From: Raffaelea ambrosiae
Lineage: Eukaryota; Ascomycota; Sordariomycetes; Ophiostomatales; Ophiostomataceae
Assembly (NCBI GenBank): GCA_002778195.1
Contig: PCDI01000005.1
Span: 2,791,093-2,855,092, forward strand
Reading direction: 5' to 3'
Length of the DNA: 64,000 bases
Shown: positions 32,292 to 43,274 of the stretch, one piece after another
Position numbering within the stretch: position 1 is the stretch's first letter
Layout: each line of letters begins with the position of its first letter
The notes under the pieces: generated by a model
Told to the model about the DNA's origin: nothing
What the model saw: only the letters and a program-made list of their open reading frames with translations
Database searches by the model: none
Position numbers and translations under genes: made by a program

Positions 32292-33662
32292 ATGGCCCCG
32301 CCCGCGGACGAGGGGACCATCGTGGTCACGACCACCGTCTTGGCCCCGAAGCCCAAGGCAGCCGCCTCGCCGGCCTCGGCCGTGTCTGCTGCCGAGTCTT
32401 CGGCCTCGTCGACCCCCGGCAACAGCAAGGCCCACCAGGCCAGGGACAAGAACACGCGCAGGGACTCGGACGGCGCCGCCGCCTCCCATCTCACGCCCAA
32501 GGAGCTGGAGCTGCAGCGCAAGCGCGCCCGCGACCGCAAGTCCCAGCAGGCGATGCGCGACCGCACCAAATGGACCATCAGCAACCTCAACGAGCAGGTC
32601 TCGTTTCTCAGCCAGGTGATCACGGACCGCACGCGCGACCTCAACGTGCTCAACTCCCGCATGCACCTGCTGGAAACGGAAAACGCCCAGCTCCGGACGC
32701 AGAATGCCGCCCTCCAGCTGAGCCTGATGGGCTCCCAGCACCGCATCGACGGCCTGGACGATCCTGCCTCGGCGGCGGCCCTGGCGGCGGCCCTGTCCAA
32801 GCCCGAGATCATCAAGGAGCCATGGGAGATCCCCCCCCTGGACGGGCCCCCGACGTGTCTGAGTGACCAGATCCTGCAGGGCTTCATCGCATCCAAGGTG
32901 CACCAACGGACAGAGGACGGGGCGCTGGCATTCCGTCTCCGGCCCAATCTGTGCTCGCTGCTGGACAAGGACAGACGAACAGCAGACGGCATCAGCGACA
33001 TCGTCGGCGACATTGTGCGCAGCTACTTTGAGATCGACACCCTGCCCAAGAAGGTGGCCGTGTTCTACATTCTGTGTTCTCTGCTCAAGGTACACTTCCT
33101 TTATGATTGACCAGAAGTCTCATCCCCCTCCCCTTCCCCCCCAACGCGTCTGACATCGATTCAGTGGATGCTCCTCCTGGACAAGGACAGCTGGGACTTG
33201 ATGCCGCCGTGGCTGCGGCCGACAGAGGCACAGATCACCACGCCGCACGCTGCATGGATTGACCGTATCCCCTGGTAAGTGCCGCTGTGCCCTGTCTCAG
33301 GACGCATGCCCTCCCCCGTCTTCTCCTCACTCGACNGGTCCCATCCCTGACCGGCTAGGCCGAACGCGCGCAACTACCTCATCACACACCCGGAGATCAC
33401 TCTGGACCACTTTGCCGCCGTCTACAGCACGAGCTTCACCATCCGCTGGCCGTACGATCCCTGCCACGTGCTCATCAACGCTGCGGCCGAAGGCGAGGAC
33501 ATCACCATCAACCCGGTCTACGAGGAGCACATCCGCCAGCTGCACAACTGGGATGCGGGCATGCAGTTCCGAGAGCGGTATCCGCAGATGGTGGAGCTCA
33601 TAGACAACGACGCAAAGAACCAGGACTACGTGTCCATGGCTCTGGAATACGAGCAGCCCTAA
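32292..33662 (+). CDS. bZIP transcription factor with DUF3425 domain
   Basis: There are three exons, 32292-33089, 33165-33274 and 33359-33662, giving 403 residues. The introns are GTACAC...TCAG (phase 0) and GTAAGT...CTAG (phase 2). The second intron contains the only ambiguous base (N at 33336). An Ala/Ser-rich head is followed by a basic region at about 75-95 (RKRARDRKSQQAMRDRTK) and a leucine zipper (heptads NLNEQVSFLSQVI). The C-terminal DUF3425 domain has ILCSLLKWMLLLDKDSWD, PEWTRP-like PWLRPTEAQI and the IRWPYDP block. Members act as nuclear regulators of metabolism, often of local clusters. Because it sits between the two AtuA genes, I infer that it may control the cluster. Confidence 0.88.
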
Positions 33663-34180
33663 TGGTGTCTCTGTGGTCCACGCAGCACAAACATCGAGAG
33701 CCGACGGTGTCTCTGTGGTCCACGCAGCACAAACAACGAGAGCCATGAATCATCGCAGGCCGGACCGCATCCCTCTGGGCGCCCTTTGGAGGGGTTGGGC
33801 ACAGAGCAAAGCAGCAAAAAAAAAAGACAAGGTGATCGAAGCGTGACATTCGCTGCAGCCCATGCCACTTCTCTCTCCATCTGAGGGGGGAGGGTACTTA
33901 CTCGGATTCGTTTCTCCGGATTGCAGAACACTGGATGGTCTCCCCGCACGAAGCGGTGGTTGGAGACATCCGCCCCCAAAAAAAAAACAGTTGACTTACA
34001 CGACTTACACGAAAATTAGGGGCACCCGCGGTAGCCAACCAGGGATTCCCCGCCGAACAATGGTGTTGAAGGGCACCAGAGCACAACGGCTCTGACGATT
34101 CGTTGCCAGGCACAATTCTTGCATGTCGACACTCGATTCGTACACTCGACAGATCTTCCAGGCAAAAACAAAAATTGGCC
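33663..34180. other. Intergenic between bZIP and AtuA 2 genes
   Basis: I see no gene. Besides the 42-base duplication, only short A runs are notable. Confidence 0.4.
33664..33747. repeat. 42-bp direct duplication just after the bZIP gene
   Basis: Two near-identical 42-base copies beginning GGTGTCTCTGTGGTCC start at 33664 and 33706, two bases after the bZIP stop codon. Confidence 0.9.
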
Positions 34181-36152
34181 ATGGCGTCACCAAAACGGCC
34201 CGTGCGCATTGGCGGAGCCTCTGGTGGCTTCACAGACCGGGTAGCGGCCATCCAACGACTGGCCAGCGACCCGGATGTCGACGCCGTCGTGGGCGACTGG
34301 CTGTCCGAGAACGTCATGACGGGCTATGGAGCGGGCAAGGCACGGCAGCGGCCAAATGGTGCCGCGAGCAAACTCCCCCTGGCGGAACGCATGAAGACGG
34401 CCCAGTATGCGAGCACGTTCCTGCAGTGTTTCGAGCCGGCCATGCAGGACCTGGACAGAAACGGGACCAAGCTGGCCGTGAATGCCGGTGCCAGCGATAC
34501 CGAACTGCTGGCGGAAGTCTGTGTCGACCTGGTGCACAGGGCTGGCCTGCATCTGAAAGTGGCCTGGGTCGAGGGAGACGACGTGACGCTGGCCTTCCAA
34601 GAGCTGGCCGCCGACGGGAACCATGCCTTCCACAGCCTCACCGACGGGAAGCCCCTGTCGGACTGGGGCTTTGAGCCGCTCTGCGCCCAGGCGTATCTTG
34701 GCAGCTTGGGCATTGCCGAAGCCCTTCGCCAGGGGGCGGATGTTGTGATTTGCGGAAGGTAACGCGACATGGACTCTTGTGTGGACGGGACCGTCCCAGG
34801 ACCCGTCCCGAAAAAAACAGCCGCTGACACCAGGCAGAGTCTCGGATGCAGCGCCGACGGTGGGGATTGCGGCTTGGTGGCACGGCTGGACCGCAGACCA
34901 GTGGGACCAGCTGGCCGGTGCCCTCATGGCCGGCCACATCATCGAGTGCGCGGCGTTTGCCACCGGGGGCTACTACAGCCGCTTCAAGGACCTCATGGCC
35001 GCCAACAAGCACCTGGACCTGGGCTTCCCCATCGCCAGCGTCTACGCCGACGGCGCGTTTGACGTGGGCAAGGAGAAGAACACCAACGGCGTGGTCAACA
35101 CCGAGACCGTCACGTCGCAGCTCGTGTACGAAATCGCGGGGCCGCTGTACTTCAACTCGGATGTCGTGGCCGACTTGCACGCCATTCGGCTCGCCCAGAG
35201 AGGCCCCGACTGCGTGCACGTCAGCGGCCTGCGCGGCCGACCGCCGCCGCCGACGACTCGCTGCGGCATCACGGCCCCGGGCGGCTACCAGGCCGAGTGG
35301 CATTTCTACCTGGTGGGTCTGGACATGGCGGCCAAGTGCCGCTGGATGGAGGAGCAGGCACGCCACGCCATGGGCGACGACCTGGTGCGGCGGTTCTCCC
35401 TGCTCACGTTCCAGGCCCACGGCACGTCGCCCGCCAACCCGCGCACGCAGGAGGCGGCCACGGTCGACTTCCGCATCTTGGCCCAGGCCCGGGACGCGGC
35501 TCTGTTCGACGCGGGCCGGCCCGACGGCTTGGCCCGCAAGCTGTACGAGACGGTCCTGCAGTCGTGCCCCGGCGTGGCGCGTTCCAACGACCTGCGCCAG
35601 TCCGCGGCCAAGCCCTACTTTGAATACTTTGTCACGCTGCTCCCGCAGTCCGCGTGCCGGCACCGCGTGCACCTGCTTTTCGGCGACGACGACGACCACC
35701 GCACGCCCATCGCCATCCCGCTTCCGCCCGCGATGCAGGAGTACGGGCCGCAAGAGTCGTACGACACGCGCGACCCCGTGCCGCTGGGCCGGTTTGGCGC
35801 GACCGTGGAGGCGCCTCTCGGCTGGGTGGCCCTGGGACGCTCGGGCGACAAGGCGTCGGATGCCAACGTCGGCTTCTTTGTCCGCACGCAGGAGGAATGG
35901 GACTGGCTGCGGTCGTTCCTGACCAGGGCCAAGCTCAAGGAGCTGCTGGGAGCGGCCGACTACGCGGGCGGCCGCGTGGACCGGTTTGAAATGGCCCACA
36001 TCCGCGCTGTGCATTTCTTGCTCAAGGACCACCTCGACCGGGGCTACAACGCGGGCTCCAAGCTGGACACGCTGGCCAAGAACTTGTGCGAGTATCTGCG
36101 CGCCAAATGGGTCCCGATCCCCAAAAAGTTTCTCGAGAACGGCCATCTGTAG
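34181..36152 (+). CDS. AtuA-family protein (DUF1446) (copy 2), no PTS1
   Basis: There are two exons, 34181-34758 and 34838-36152, giving 630 residues. The intron is GTAACG...GCAG in phase 2. The family blocks match copy 1: VRIGGASGGFTD at the N-terminus, LAVNAGASDTELLAEV, LKVAWVEGDDVT, ADVVICGRVSDAAPTVG, WWHGWTADQW, HIIECAAFATGG, and the C-terminal GRSGDKASDANVGFFV. The two copies differ clearly along their length, so they are old paralogues or have different substrates. The protein ends FLENGHL and lacks the AKL signal of copy 1. Its last codons and stop lie inside the first unit of a 36-base tandem repeat that continues 3'. The reaction is not established for the family. Confidence 0.88.
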
Positions 36153-36271
36153 AAGAGACTAGGAAGTTTCGAGAACGGCCATCTGTAGAAGAGTCTAGGA
36201 AGTTTCGAGAGCGGCCATCTTGAGAAGAGACTAGAAAGTTTCGAGAACAGTCACCTGTAGATTAGACCTAG
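36126..36271. repeat. 36-bp tandem repeat, four copies, overlapping the AtuA 2 stop
   Basis: The units start at 36126 (38 bases), 36164, 36200 and 36236. The core is AAGTTTCGAGAACGGCCATC followed by TGTAGAAGAGACTAGG. The first unit encodes the last residues and the stop of AtuA copy 2; the fourth is degenerate. Confidence 0.9.
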
Positions 36272-36649
36272 TTAGATAATCTACACAAGGGCACCATATC
36301 TGATGGCAATATCTGATGGCAGCCTACGACTTCCTGGGGCAGCCAAGTGTGCTGCGCATAACCCCCCACTGCTGGGGTGCCGGGATCCCGAGTCCCGGGT
36401 GGCCGAAGGGTCTCCAACAGAGCGCCTCCTCGGGGCACCTCTTCCGTGTAAGATGTTACTAGTGGTTGCATTCACTAGAAAAGGAACTGTTTCCTCCAAC
36501 TTTTCCCATGGAAACATGCACAAAGCCACTTACACCCCGGTCCATCAAGTTACGTCCTGTATTACACCTTGTTTGGGACTTCAATCCAAAAAATAAAATA
36601 AAATAAAAATAGAAAAAACCAAGAGTGGACACGTCTTTCCCCCATCGCC
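36153..36649. other. Intergenic between AtuA 2 and SDR genes
   Basis: I see no gene beyond the tandem repeat. A short AAATA-rich tract lies about 40 bases upstream of the SDR start. Confidence 0.4.
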
Positions 36650-37453
36650 ATGGCAAACGACCAGCAGCTGGCCGGCAAGGTCATTGCCATTACGGGCGCC
36701 GCCTCGGGCATTGGCCGGGCTTTTGCCACGCTGGCCGTCGAGCGCGGCGCCCAGGTGTCGCTGGCAGACCTCTCCAGCGACGGCCTCGACACGGTCGCCG
36801 CCGACCTGCAGGCCCGCGCACCGTCTGCGGCGAACAGCAACATCCTCGTGCACGCCCTCGATGTCCGCCAGTACGACCAGGTGGCGGCCTGGATCGCCGC
36901 CACCGTCGCGCGCTTTGGCCGCCTCGACGGCGCCGCCAACATGGCCGGCGTCATCCCCCGGGACATTGGCCTGCACACCCTCGCCGACCAGGATCTCGCG
37001 CAGTGGGACTTTGTCCTGGGCGTCAACGCCACCGGGCTGATGCACTGCCTCAAGGCCCAGACGGCCGTCCTGGCCGACGGCGGGTCGATTGTCAACGCCT
37101 CCTCCATTGCCGGCCTGACGGGCCGGGCCAAGAACGCCGCGTACGCGGCCTCGAAGCACGCCGTGATCGGCCTCACGCGCTCCGCTGCCAAAGAGGTCGG
37201 CGGCCGGGCCATCCGCGTCAACGCCGTCTGCCCCGGGCGCATCGACACGCCCATGAACGCCCGGGCGCACGCGATTGTCCGCGCGGGAGGCCACCCCGCG
37301 GGCCAGAATGTGCTGGCGGACAACGCGGAGGTGTCCCTGGGTCGGCCAGGACGGCCGGAGGAGGTCGCCCACTTGATTGCCTACTTGTTGAGCGACGAGT
37401 CTACCTATGTATCCGGCACGGCCATTTGCGTGGATGGAGGCTGGATCTGCTAG
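36650..37453 (+). CDS. Classical short-chain dehydrogenase/reductase
   Basis: A single-exon gene encodes 267 residues. The NAD(P)-binding motif is TGAASGIGRAF at residues 15-25, the structural motif NMAG replaces NNAG, and the catalytic set is Ser in VNASSIAG and Tyr/Lys in YAASK. The C-terminus SGTAICVDGGW is the usual SDR end. An Asp in SLADLSS after strand two suggests a preference for NAD(H). In this cluster it could oxidise a 3-hydroxyacyl-CoA or a terpenoid or aromatic alcohol; no PTS1 is present (GGWIC). It is followed in the same direction by an AhpD-like gene. Confidence 0.92.
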   Translation: MANDQQLAGKVIAITGAASGIGRAFATLAVERGAQVSLADLSSDGLDTVAADLQARAPSAANSNILVHALDVRQYDQVAAWIAATVARFGRLDGAANMAGVIPRDIGLHTLADQDLAQWDFVLGVNATGLMHCLKAQTAVLADGGSIVNASSIAGLTGRAKNAAYAASKHAVIGLTRSAAKEVGGRAIRVNAVCPGRIDTPMNARAHAIVRAGGHPAGQNVLADNAEVSLGRPGRPEEVAHLIAYLLSDESTYVSGTAICVDGGWIC

Positions 37454-37728
37454 GCCGAGGATGTACCTACACAAAACATGAGCAAAAAAAAGAAGAAAAA
37501 ATAGAAAAAATAGAAAAAAATAGAAAAAAATATGTCTGTCCGATTCCAGCAGTTGCAAAGAGAAGAGTGCCCCCCTCCCCCCCCCAAACAAAGGCATGGT
37601 ACTGTCTGACAGGTCCGGGTAAGCAACTCCGCACAAAAAACGAATGTACACGCGCCCATTTGCAGGCAGTGGCTGCACTCACAAACTGGAGAGGGAAGCT
37701 TCAGACAAAGGGGACAACCAAAAAGAGC

Positions 37729-38595
37729 ATGGCAACGCAACAGTCTTCCAGCCACGACATGGACAAGAAGGCGAAAGACTTGATAGACCATTTCGCTGCG
37801 GAGGCGCCGGCCAAGGGGAGGGGGGATTCTTGGTATTGCATAGCCGTACGTCGTCACGACACAGACAGCGGTTTTGTGTTTGTCGAGAGCCGGCTGACAG
37901 CACTTAGTCCTGCTCTTTTGCCGCATGCAACCAAGGTTCCTATGTGGCCGATGTGTACCGTGCTGCCATCCGGGACGCGCCAGACGACATTGCGGCCCAG
38001 AGACTCGTTCTCAGGAGAATCAAAGGCAACGACGGACCAGACGTCGCCCCTTTTCGTCTGGCTGCCCCACTAACGCCCGCCAGAATCCATACTCAAAACG
38101 GGCCTCATCTACGGCATCCCGCGCGTGATCCATGCCTTTCGGGCGCTCGTCCGCGCCCTGCCCAGCCCCGCGGCCAACGAGACGTCCTCGGTCCGCAGCC
38201 ATATTGCCGTGCCGGCCGACACCGACGAGCGCGGCCTCGCCTACATGCGCACCATCTTCCGCGCCGACCTGGCTCCGTTTCTCCAGACCATGGACGCCTA
38301 CTGGCCCGACCTGCGCACGCTCGTCGTCACGCACATCTACGGCTACTACCAGTCCGACGTCAGCATCGTCGATGCCATCACGACCAGCCAGCTCAACATT
38401 GCGACGCTGGTGCCCATGGACGTGACGGCCGAGGTGGCCTGGCACATGCGCGGAGTGGTCCGCAACGGGGGCACGCTGGACGACCTCGCCTATGCCTTGG
38501 ACACAACCATGGCCATCTGCGAGGTGTGCGGCGTGCAACAAAAAAACGCCATGCCTCGGCCGGAGGATGTGATCCACGAGGAGCGTCTGTTCTAG
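37729..38595 (+). CDS. AhpD-like / carboxymuconolactone-decarboxylase-fold protein
   Basis: There are three exons, 37729-37845, 37908-38025 and 38084-38595, giving 248 residues. Intron 1 is GTACGT...CTGAC...TTAG (phase 0). Intron 2 is a GC-AG intron (AAAG|GCAACG...CTAAC...CCAG, phase 1). The joined text WYCIASCSFAACNQGSYV and RRIKESILKTGLIYGIPR is the typical AhpD-like pattern. The C-terminal half has QLNIATLVPMDVTAEVAWH and RNGGTLDDLAYALD. The fold serves as hydroperoxidase or decarboxylase in other organisms. A CEVC near residue 225 may not be the active CxxC, as it lies outside the usual place. Role here is unknown. Confidence 0.8.
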
Positions 38596-38755
38596 AGACA
38601 CGGGGGCTTTCCCACTTTGTGTATATTGGACTAGCCGAAAAAAGAAAAAAAAAGAAAAAAAGAAAAAAAGAAAACAAGAAAACAAGAAAACAAGAAAAGA
38701 AAAAACTCTGCTGCGTACTGTGTTCCTCCCATTCGTCTCACTGTGGCTTTCCCTT

Positions 38756-40510
38756 TTACAGCTTGGCTTTTGCGTCTCGGCTCCTGGCCAGGGCAGCCGC
38801 GATCTCCCCCCGCTGCAGCTTGCCCGTCGGGCCCTTGGGCAGCGCGTCCAGGTGATGCAGCCCCCCGCGCAGCTTCTTGTAGGGGGACACGCGCGCGTCC
38901 ACAAAGTCCCGGATGGCCGCCAGCGTGGATGCGCGTGCCGATGCGTCCACGGACGGCGCCAGCGCCACGCACCCCAGAGGCACGTCCGTGTCCCGCGCCG
39001 GGTCGTAGACGCCGCAGACGCCGGCGTCGGCCACCAGCGGGTGGGACAGCAGGACGTCCTCCAGCTCGGCCGGGGCGACCTGGTGGCCGCGGAACTTGAT
39101 CAGCTCCTTTTGGCGGCCCGTCATCCACAGGAAGCCGTCCGCGTCCATGCGGACGACGTCCCCCGTGCAGAACCACCCGTCGTGGTGCGCCGCCGCGGTC
39201 GCGGCCGCGTTGTCCCGGTAGCCCATACACAGCGTCGGGCCCCGGACCAAGCACTGCCCGTCCTCGCCCACGCCCACGTCCCGGAACGCGTCGTCCACGA
39301 TGCGGACCGACACGCCGGCCGCGAGGCGCCCCAGCGTGCCGGCCCGGTGGCTCTGCGTCTCGCGCAGCAGCGTCACCGTCCCTTCGGTCAGGCCGTACCC
39401 GTTGAGCACGGCCGCGTCCGGGGGCAAGACCGACCGCAGCGCCTTGGCCGTCTCGGGCGACAGCGACGCGCCCGACACCATGACGCTGCGCACGCTGGCG
39501 AGGTCGAGGCCGAGCGCGCGCACCGCGGGGTCCGTGGTCATCCGCGTGGCGGTCGCCGGCACCAGACGCAGGACGGTGGCCCGGATGGCCGCACAGCGGC
39601 GAAGATAGGGCAGAAAGTCGTAGCGGCGCATGGCGACGACGTACGGGCCGACCCAGGCCGCGGCGAGGACGCACGAGACGAGGCCGTAGATGTGCGCAAA
39701 GGATGGATAGAACACCTCGCGGACGTGGGCGTTGCAGGTGAACGGGTTGGTCAGCCGGGCGGTGAGCAGCTGGGCGAGGAGGCCGTGGTGGGAGAGCATG
39801 ACGCCCTTGGGCCGGCCGGAGGTGCCGGAGCTGAAGCACATGCCGGCCATGACGGTGCGGTTGTCTCGCTTCGCCAGGTCGTACGGGGCGACGGAGGGAC
39901 ACTGGAACTTGATGAAATCGCGGGGGAACTGGCAGGGGCTGGGTTAGCCGTTTTGTGTGTTCGACCCGCGCGCTGTGTGTTTGACCCGCGCGCTGTGGCT
40001 GGACGCAACATGTACCTTGGGAAGCGTGGGCACTTTGTTGTGGAGGCCGTCTTCAATGACGATGATCTTGGGAGTCGCCGCGAGGTCGGCGGACCGGGCC
40101 AATGCCTCTTGGACCCGGGGCAGCAAGGCCGCGTCCACGGCCACCAGTTGGGGCTGGGCGACGGCCAAGTAATGGACCAGCTCATACGACGTCGCCAGCG
40201 GGTTTATGGCGCAAAAGGCACCGCCGCCCCAGAGCACGCAGTGGCACAGCAGCATCCAGTTCACCGAGTTCTGTCCCAGGAGAACCACGACGTCGCCCTC
40301 GGCCATGCCGTGGGTCCGGCGCAGCGTGCAGGCCCCCTGGGCCGCTCGTGTGCGGAGCTCGCCATACGTGAGGAGGTGGTGCGGGTTGGCAAAGTCGCAG
40401 ACGATGACCTTGTCCGGCGATACATCGTCGGGGTTGGTGCGCATGAGAAACTGGGAAATGGAGACATTGGTCGGCACATGGGGCGTGGGAAACTGGGACT
40501 GGTAGATCAT
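38756..40510 (-). CDS. Peroxisomal acyl-CoA synthetase / 4-coumarate-CoA ligase-like (copy 2)
   Basis: There are two exons, 40510-40016 and 39928-38756, giving 555 residues. The intron is GTACAT...CTAAC...CCAG (phase 0) and holds a 20-base tandem duplication. The ATG at 40510 was preferred to one nine codons upstream because it starts directly at the domain (MIYQSQFP). ANL motifs are SSGTSGRPKG, YGLTEG, FCTGDVVRMD, GRQKELIKFRG and the catalytic Lys in GPTGKLQR. The protein ends AKAKL, a PTS1 (AKL), like copy 1. The genes for AhpD-like and ligase 2 converge across 160 bases with an A/G-rich tract between them. The acid substrate is not known. Confidence 0.92.
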
Positions 40511-40908
40511 TTTGAGAGGAGTCTGGCACAGCAGCAATTGTGGTGCAACAGAGCAGACATTCTTCTCCTGTTCCCTTCCTTCTTTTTATTTTTTTTTATA
40601 TCTTTTTCCTATGTTTCTTTGGCCTACTACTTGATTGTCGAAAGGGACACCCGGACCACACAAACATGACACACACAGCACTGGCACAGCACTGACTCGT
40701 CTCTGGGCACCATGGGCATGGCCGGAGCCCGTCCAGCGGACAGCTTGTTGTGGGTGCAACCGGCTGCGAGCGATGCTGTTTGTCCATGAATCATTAGCTG
40801 CAGGCAGCCTCCCCCGAGCTCGTTCCCCGCAAATTTGCCCCCCCGCGACGAAGAAGTGTGGAGCAGGCGCTGAGGCTAATGAAATCCGCCCGCGTTCCGC
40901 TGTCGTCC
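40511..40908. other. Intergenic between ligase 2 start and OMT end
   Basis: I see no gene in these 398 bases. Confidence 0.4.
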
Positions 40909-41741
40909 CTAGGCTGCAGGCTGGTAGACGCTCATCTCCACGCCGCCCTTGTACGGCAGAGTCGTGTTCACAAAGCCGTTGGCCGGGTCCCGCAGGTACG
41001 TCAGCAGCTCCCGGTACGGCTTGCCGGCACTGGTCGTGTTGTCGGTGATCACAACGGCACCACGCCGCAAGCTGGGCTGCACCAGCTTCAGCGCAGGCAA
41101 GGCCATGGGAATCCAAACTGGGCGGTCAGAACACGAACACGCTGGTCACGCGGAAACGGTGCAAACCTACTGTCGAGGAGCAAAGCATCCACCTCGCCCA
41201 GATCCGTCTGGAGCGTCGCCAGCAGGTCGCCCTCGCGCAGATCAATCACGCTGCGGACGGCCGGCCCGCACGCCTCCCAGTGCTCGCGCGCCTTTTGCGC
41301 CTTGGCCGGCTCGTGCTCGGTGGCAATGACGCGGGCCCTTTTTTTGGTGCCGTCGCTGCCCGTCTGGCCGCGCGCGGCGTTCGCGGCGGCCGCCAGGGCC
41401 AGGTAGATGGTGCTGACGCCGTACGAGGTGCCGGCCTCGACCACGTTGGTGGCGCCCGTGGACTGGAGGAGGGTGTACACAAAGCGGCACTTGTCGGCCT
41501 CGAGCGCAATGTACTTGTCCTCCATGGCCTTGGCAAAGGTCATGTCCATGTACTCCTCCGGCCGGATGCGGGCTTCCTGGTCCGCCGACGCCTCGTGGAG
41601 GCGCGCCAGCAAGGCCTGCACATGGTCGGGCACGCCCCGCAGAGTGTCAATGTCCGGCAGCGGCGTGGGGTCCTCCTTGGCCGCCTTGGCCGCCATGAAG
41701 ACCTGCGCAACGGTGGCGGTAGCGGGATCCGGGACAGACAT
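40909..41741 (-). CDS. Class I SAM-dependent O-methyltransferase (family 3, caffeoyl-CoA/catechol OMT-like)
   Basis: There are two exons, 41741-41171 and 41117-40909, giving 259 residues. The intron is GTAGGT...CCAG (phase 1). The SAM-binding motif I is VVEAGTSYGVSTIYLALA at about residue 95. An acidic residue after strand two is in IATEHEP, and motif III/metal site is DALLLD followed by IWIPMALPALKLV. TDNTTSAGKPY and the end SVYQPAA are usual for this family. The enzymes methylate a hydroxyl, often of a catechol or other phenol, sometimes with a divalent metal. Its presence between a ligase and a P450 suggests an aromatic or hydroxylated small-molecule substrate, but this is inference. Confidence 0.85.
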
Positions 41742-43274
41742 GGTTGGTGGGACGGGGAAGGCGGGTTTTTTTCCTTTCTTTTCTTTCTTCTTTTCTTTCT
41801 TTTTTTCTTTTTCCCCCGACTTCTTGGGTAGGTGGCCGTGCTGAACGACAGCGGTTTCCTGGACAGAGTCGATGTGTCTTTGGGACGTAAAGTCTTCGGG
41901 CGCAAGGCAGGCCCTCTCAAGGAGAAACGAGATCTCGTATTTATCTCCTCCTCCCAACGCCTCTCATTCAGCTGCTCCCGAGGCGCTCGGCAGTTGCGAC
42001 AACGGACGCACGCCAGACCATGGAAGAGAGGGGTCCAGGTGGCTGAAAAGACAAGGCTCTGCGCGCGAATGGTTGTTCCGCTGACGGGGAAGATGACACA
42101 CAAAAATACCAAGAAAGAGTGTGGTGGCCCAGCTTGCCCGGCGTTTGCTGCCGGGCAGAACCCAAAACTTGGCAGATCTTCCAGTGAGACAGACGACCGG
42201 GTTGAGGAGCTGCGCCTATTAGACACAGATATGCAGTACACAGTACGCAATGTGAGACGGGGGCGTTGCTGCACCCAGCCGATAGCGGACGGGGAGAACG
42301 GGCCAGACTGGGTAAGACGCGGCAAGCACGATGTATCTGATCATCTGATAAGATTTTATTACACAATCCGACTTCCCATTTGCGGTTAGGTGGCGTGGCT
42401 GGCCCTCCGCCGTGTGGCAGCCATAACCTGCTGTTTTCTGGCCGAGCTCTCGCTGGCGGTGTCCAGATAATATTCACCGTGGCCGAGACGTGTAGTTCGC
42501 TCCAACACCTGCAACGGAAATCCGCACAGGAAAGCTTGCACAGAGGGAGAATAGACGGACGACAGCCGTGTCCCATGCTGGCACCGATGGACGGACATCA
42601 GCTTCATTTCTCCTTGTTGTTTCTCATCTTTTCCCCAACTGCCACAAATTTCAGAGCTGGGAAATGGATCTTGTGGATACGTGAGACCTCCTCCAGAGCG
42701 TGCTCATGTATGGTCTCACTGCAAACTCTAACCAACCCGACAGTCCGTCCTTGGGGATGGTCACGGCTACACACGGCATCTATGGACTCACAGAAGACCT
42801 CGAGTGCTGAGGTTTGATATTGGTGGCTTGCCTTGTGGATCCCCTAAAACCCAACGGTAACAACCCCACCACGCTAACATCGTTCGGTATCGCTGCTTCT
42901 CGCGGAAGCGGTTTAGCGCCATCATTCCCACAACCACAAAGGTTTCCAACCCAAATCACGCGAGTAATATTCACTTGTAGTATACGGAGATTAGTCCTGG
43001 AAACCAGTGTCTTGCAGGACACGCGCCCATTGTATAAGGCAGATGCTTATACTTCGTCTTGAAAAGCAGGAACCACTGCGCTGTCTTGAAAGACACGCCC
43101 TTGTTTGAAGCTACAAATGAATACACGAATGAATGCCAGGGAATACATAGCAGCTTATGAAAAAATCCATACACCGAAGAATAACTAAAAAAAAAAAAAG
43201 TAACAATCTCTCATGTTCGTCATGCCTTTGTATCTCGCGGCTTGCGTGAGCCGCCTTCATCGTTGTCTTCGAAC
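41742..43274. other. Intergenic, 1.5 kb, no supported gene
   Basis: T-rich tract upstream of the OMT (about 41766-41815), then mixed DNA with no protein-like frame, then a 13-base A run near 43188. Confidence 0.5.

Noticed and set aside
37871..37935. Alternative first intron (GTTTTG donor) for the AhpD-like gene
   Set aside because: The donor is poor; GTACGT at 37846 with TTAG at 37907 has a CTGAC branch and gives better family text.
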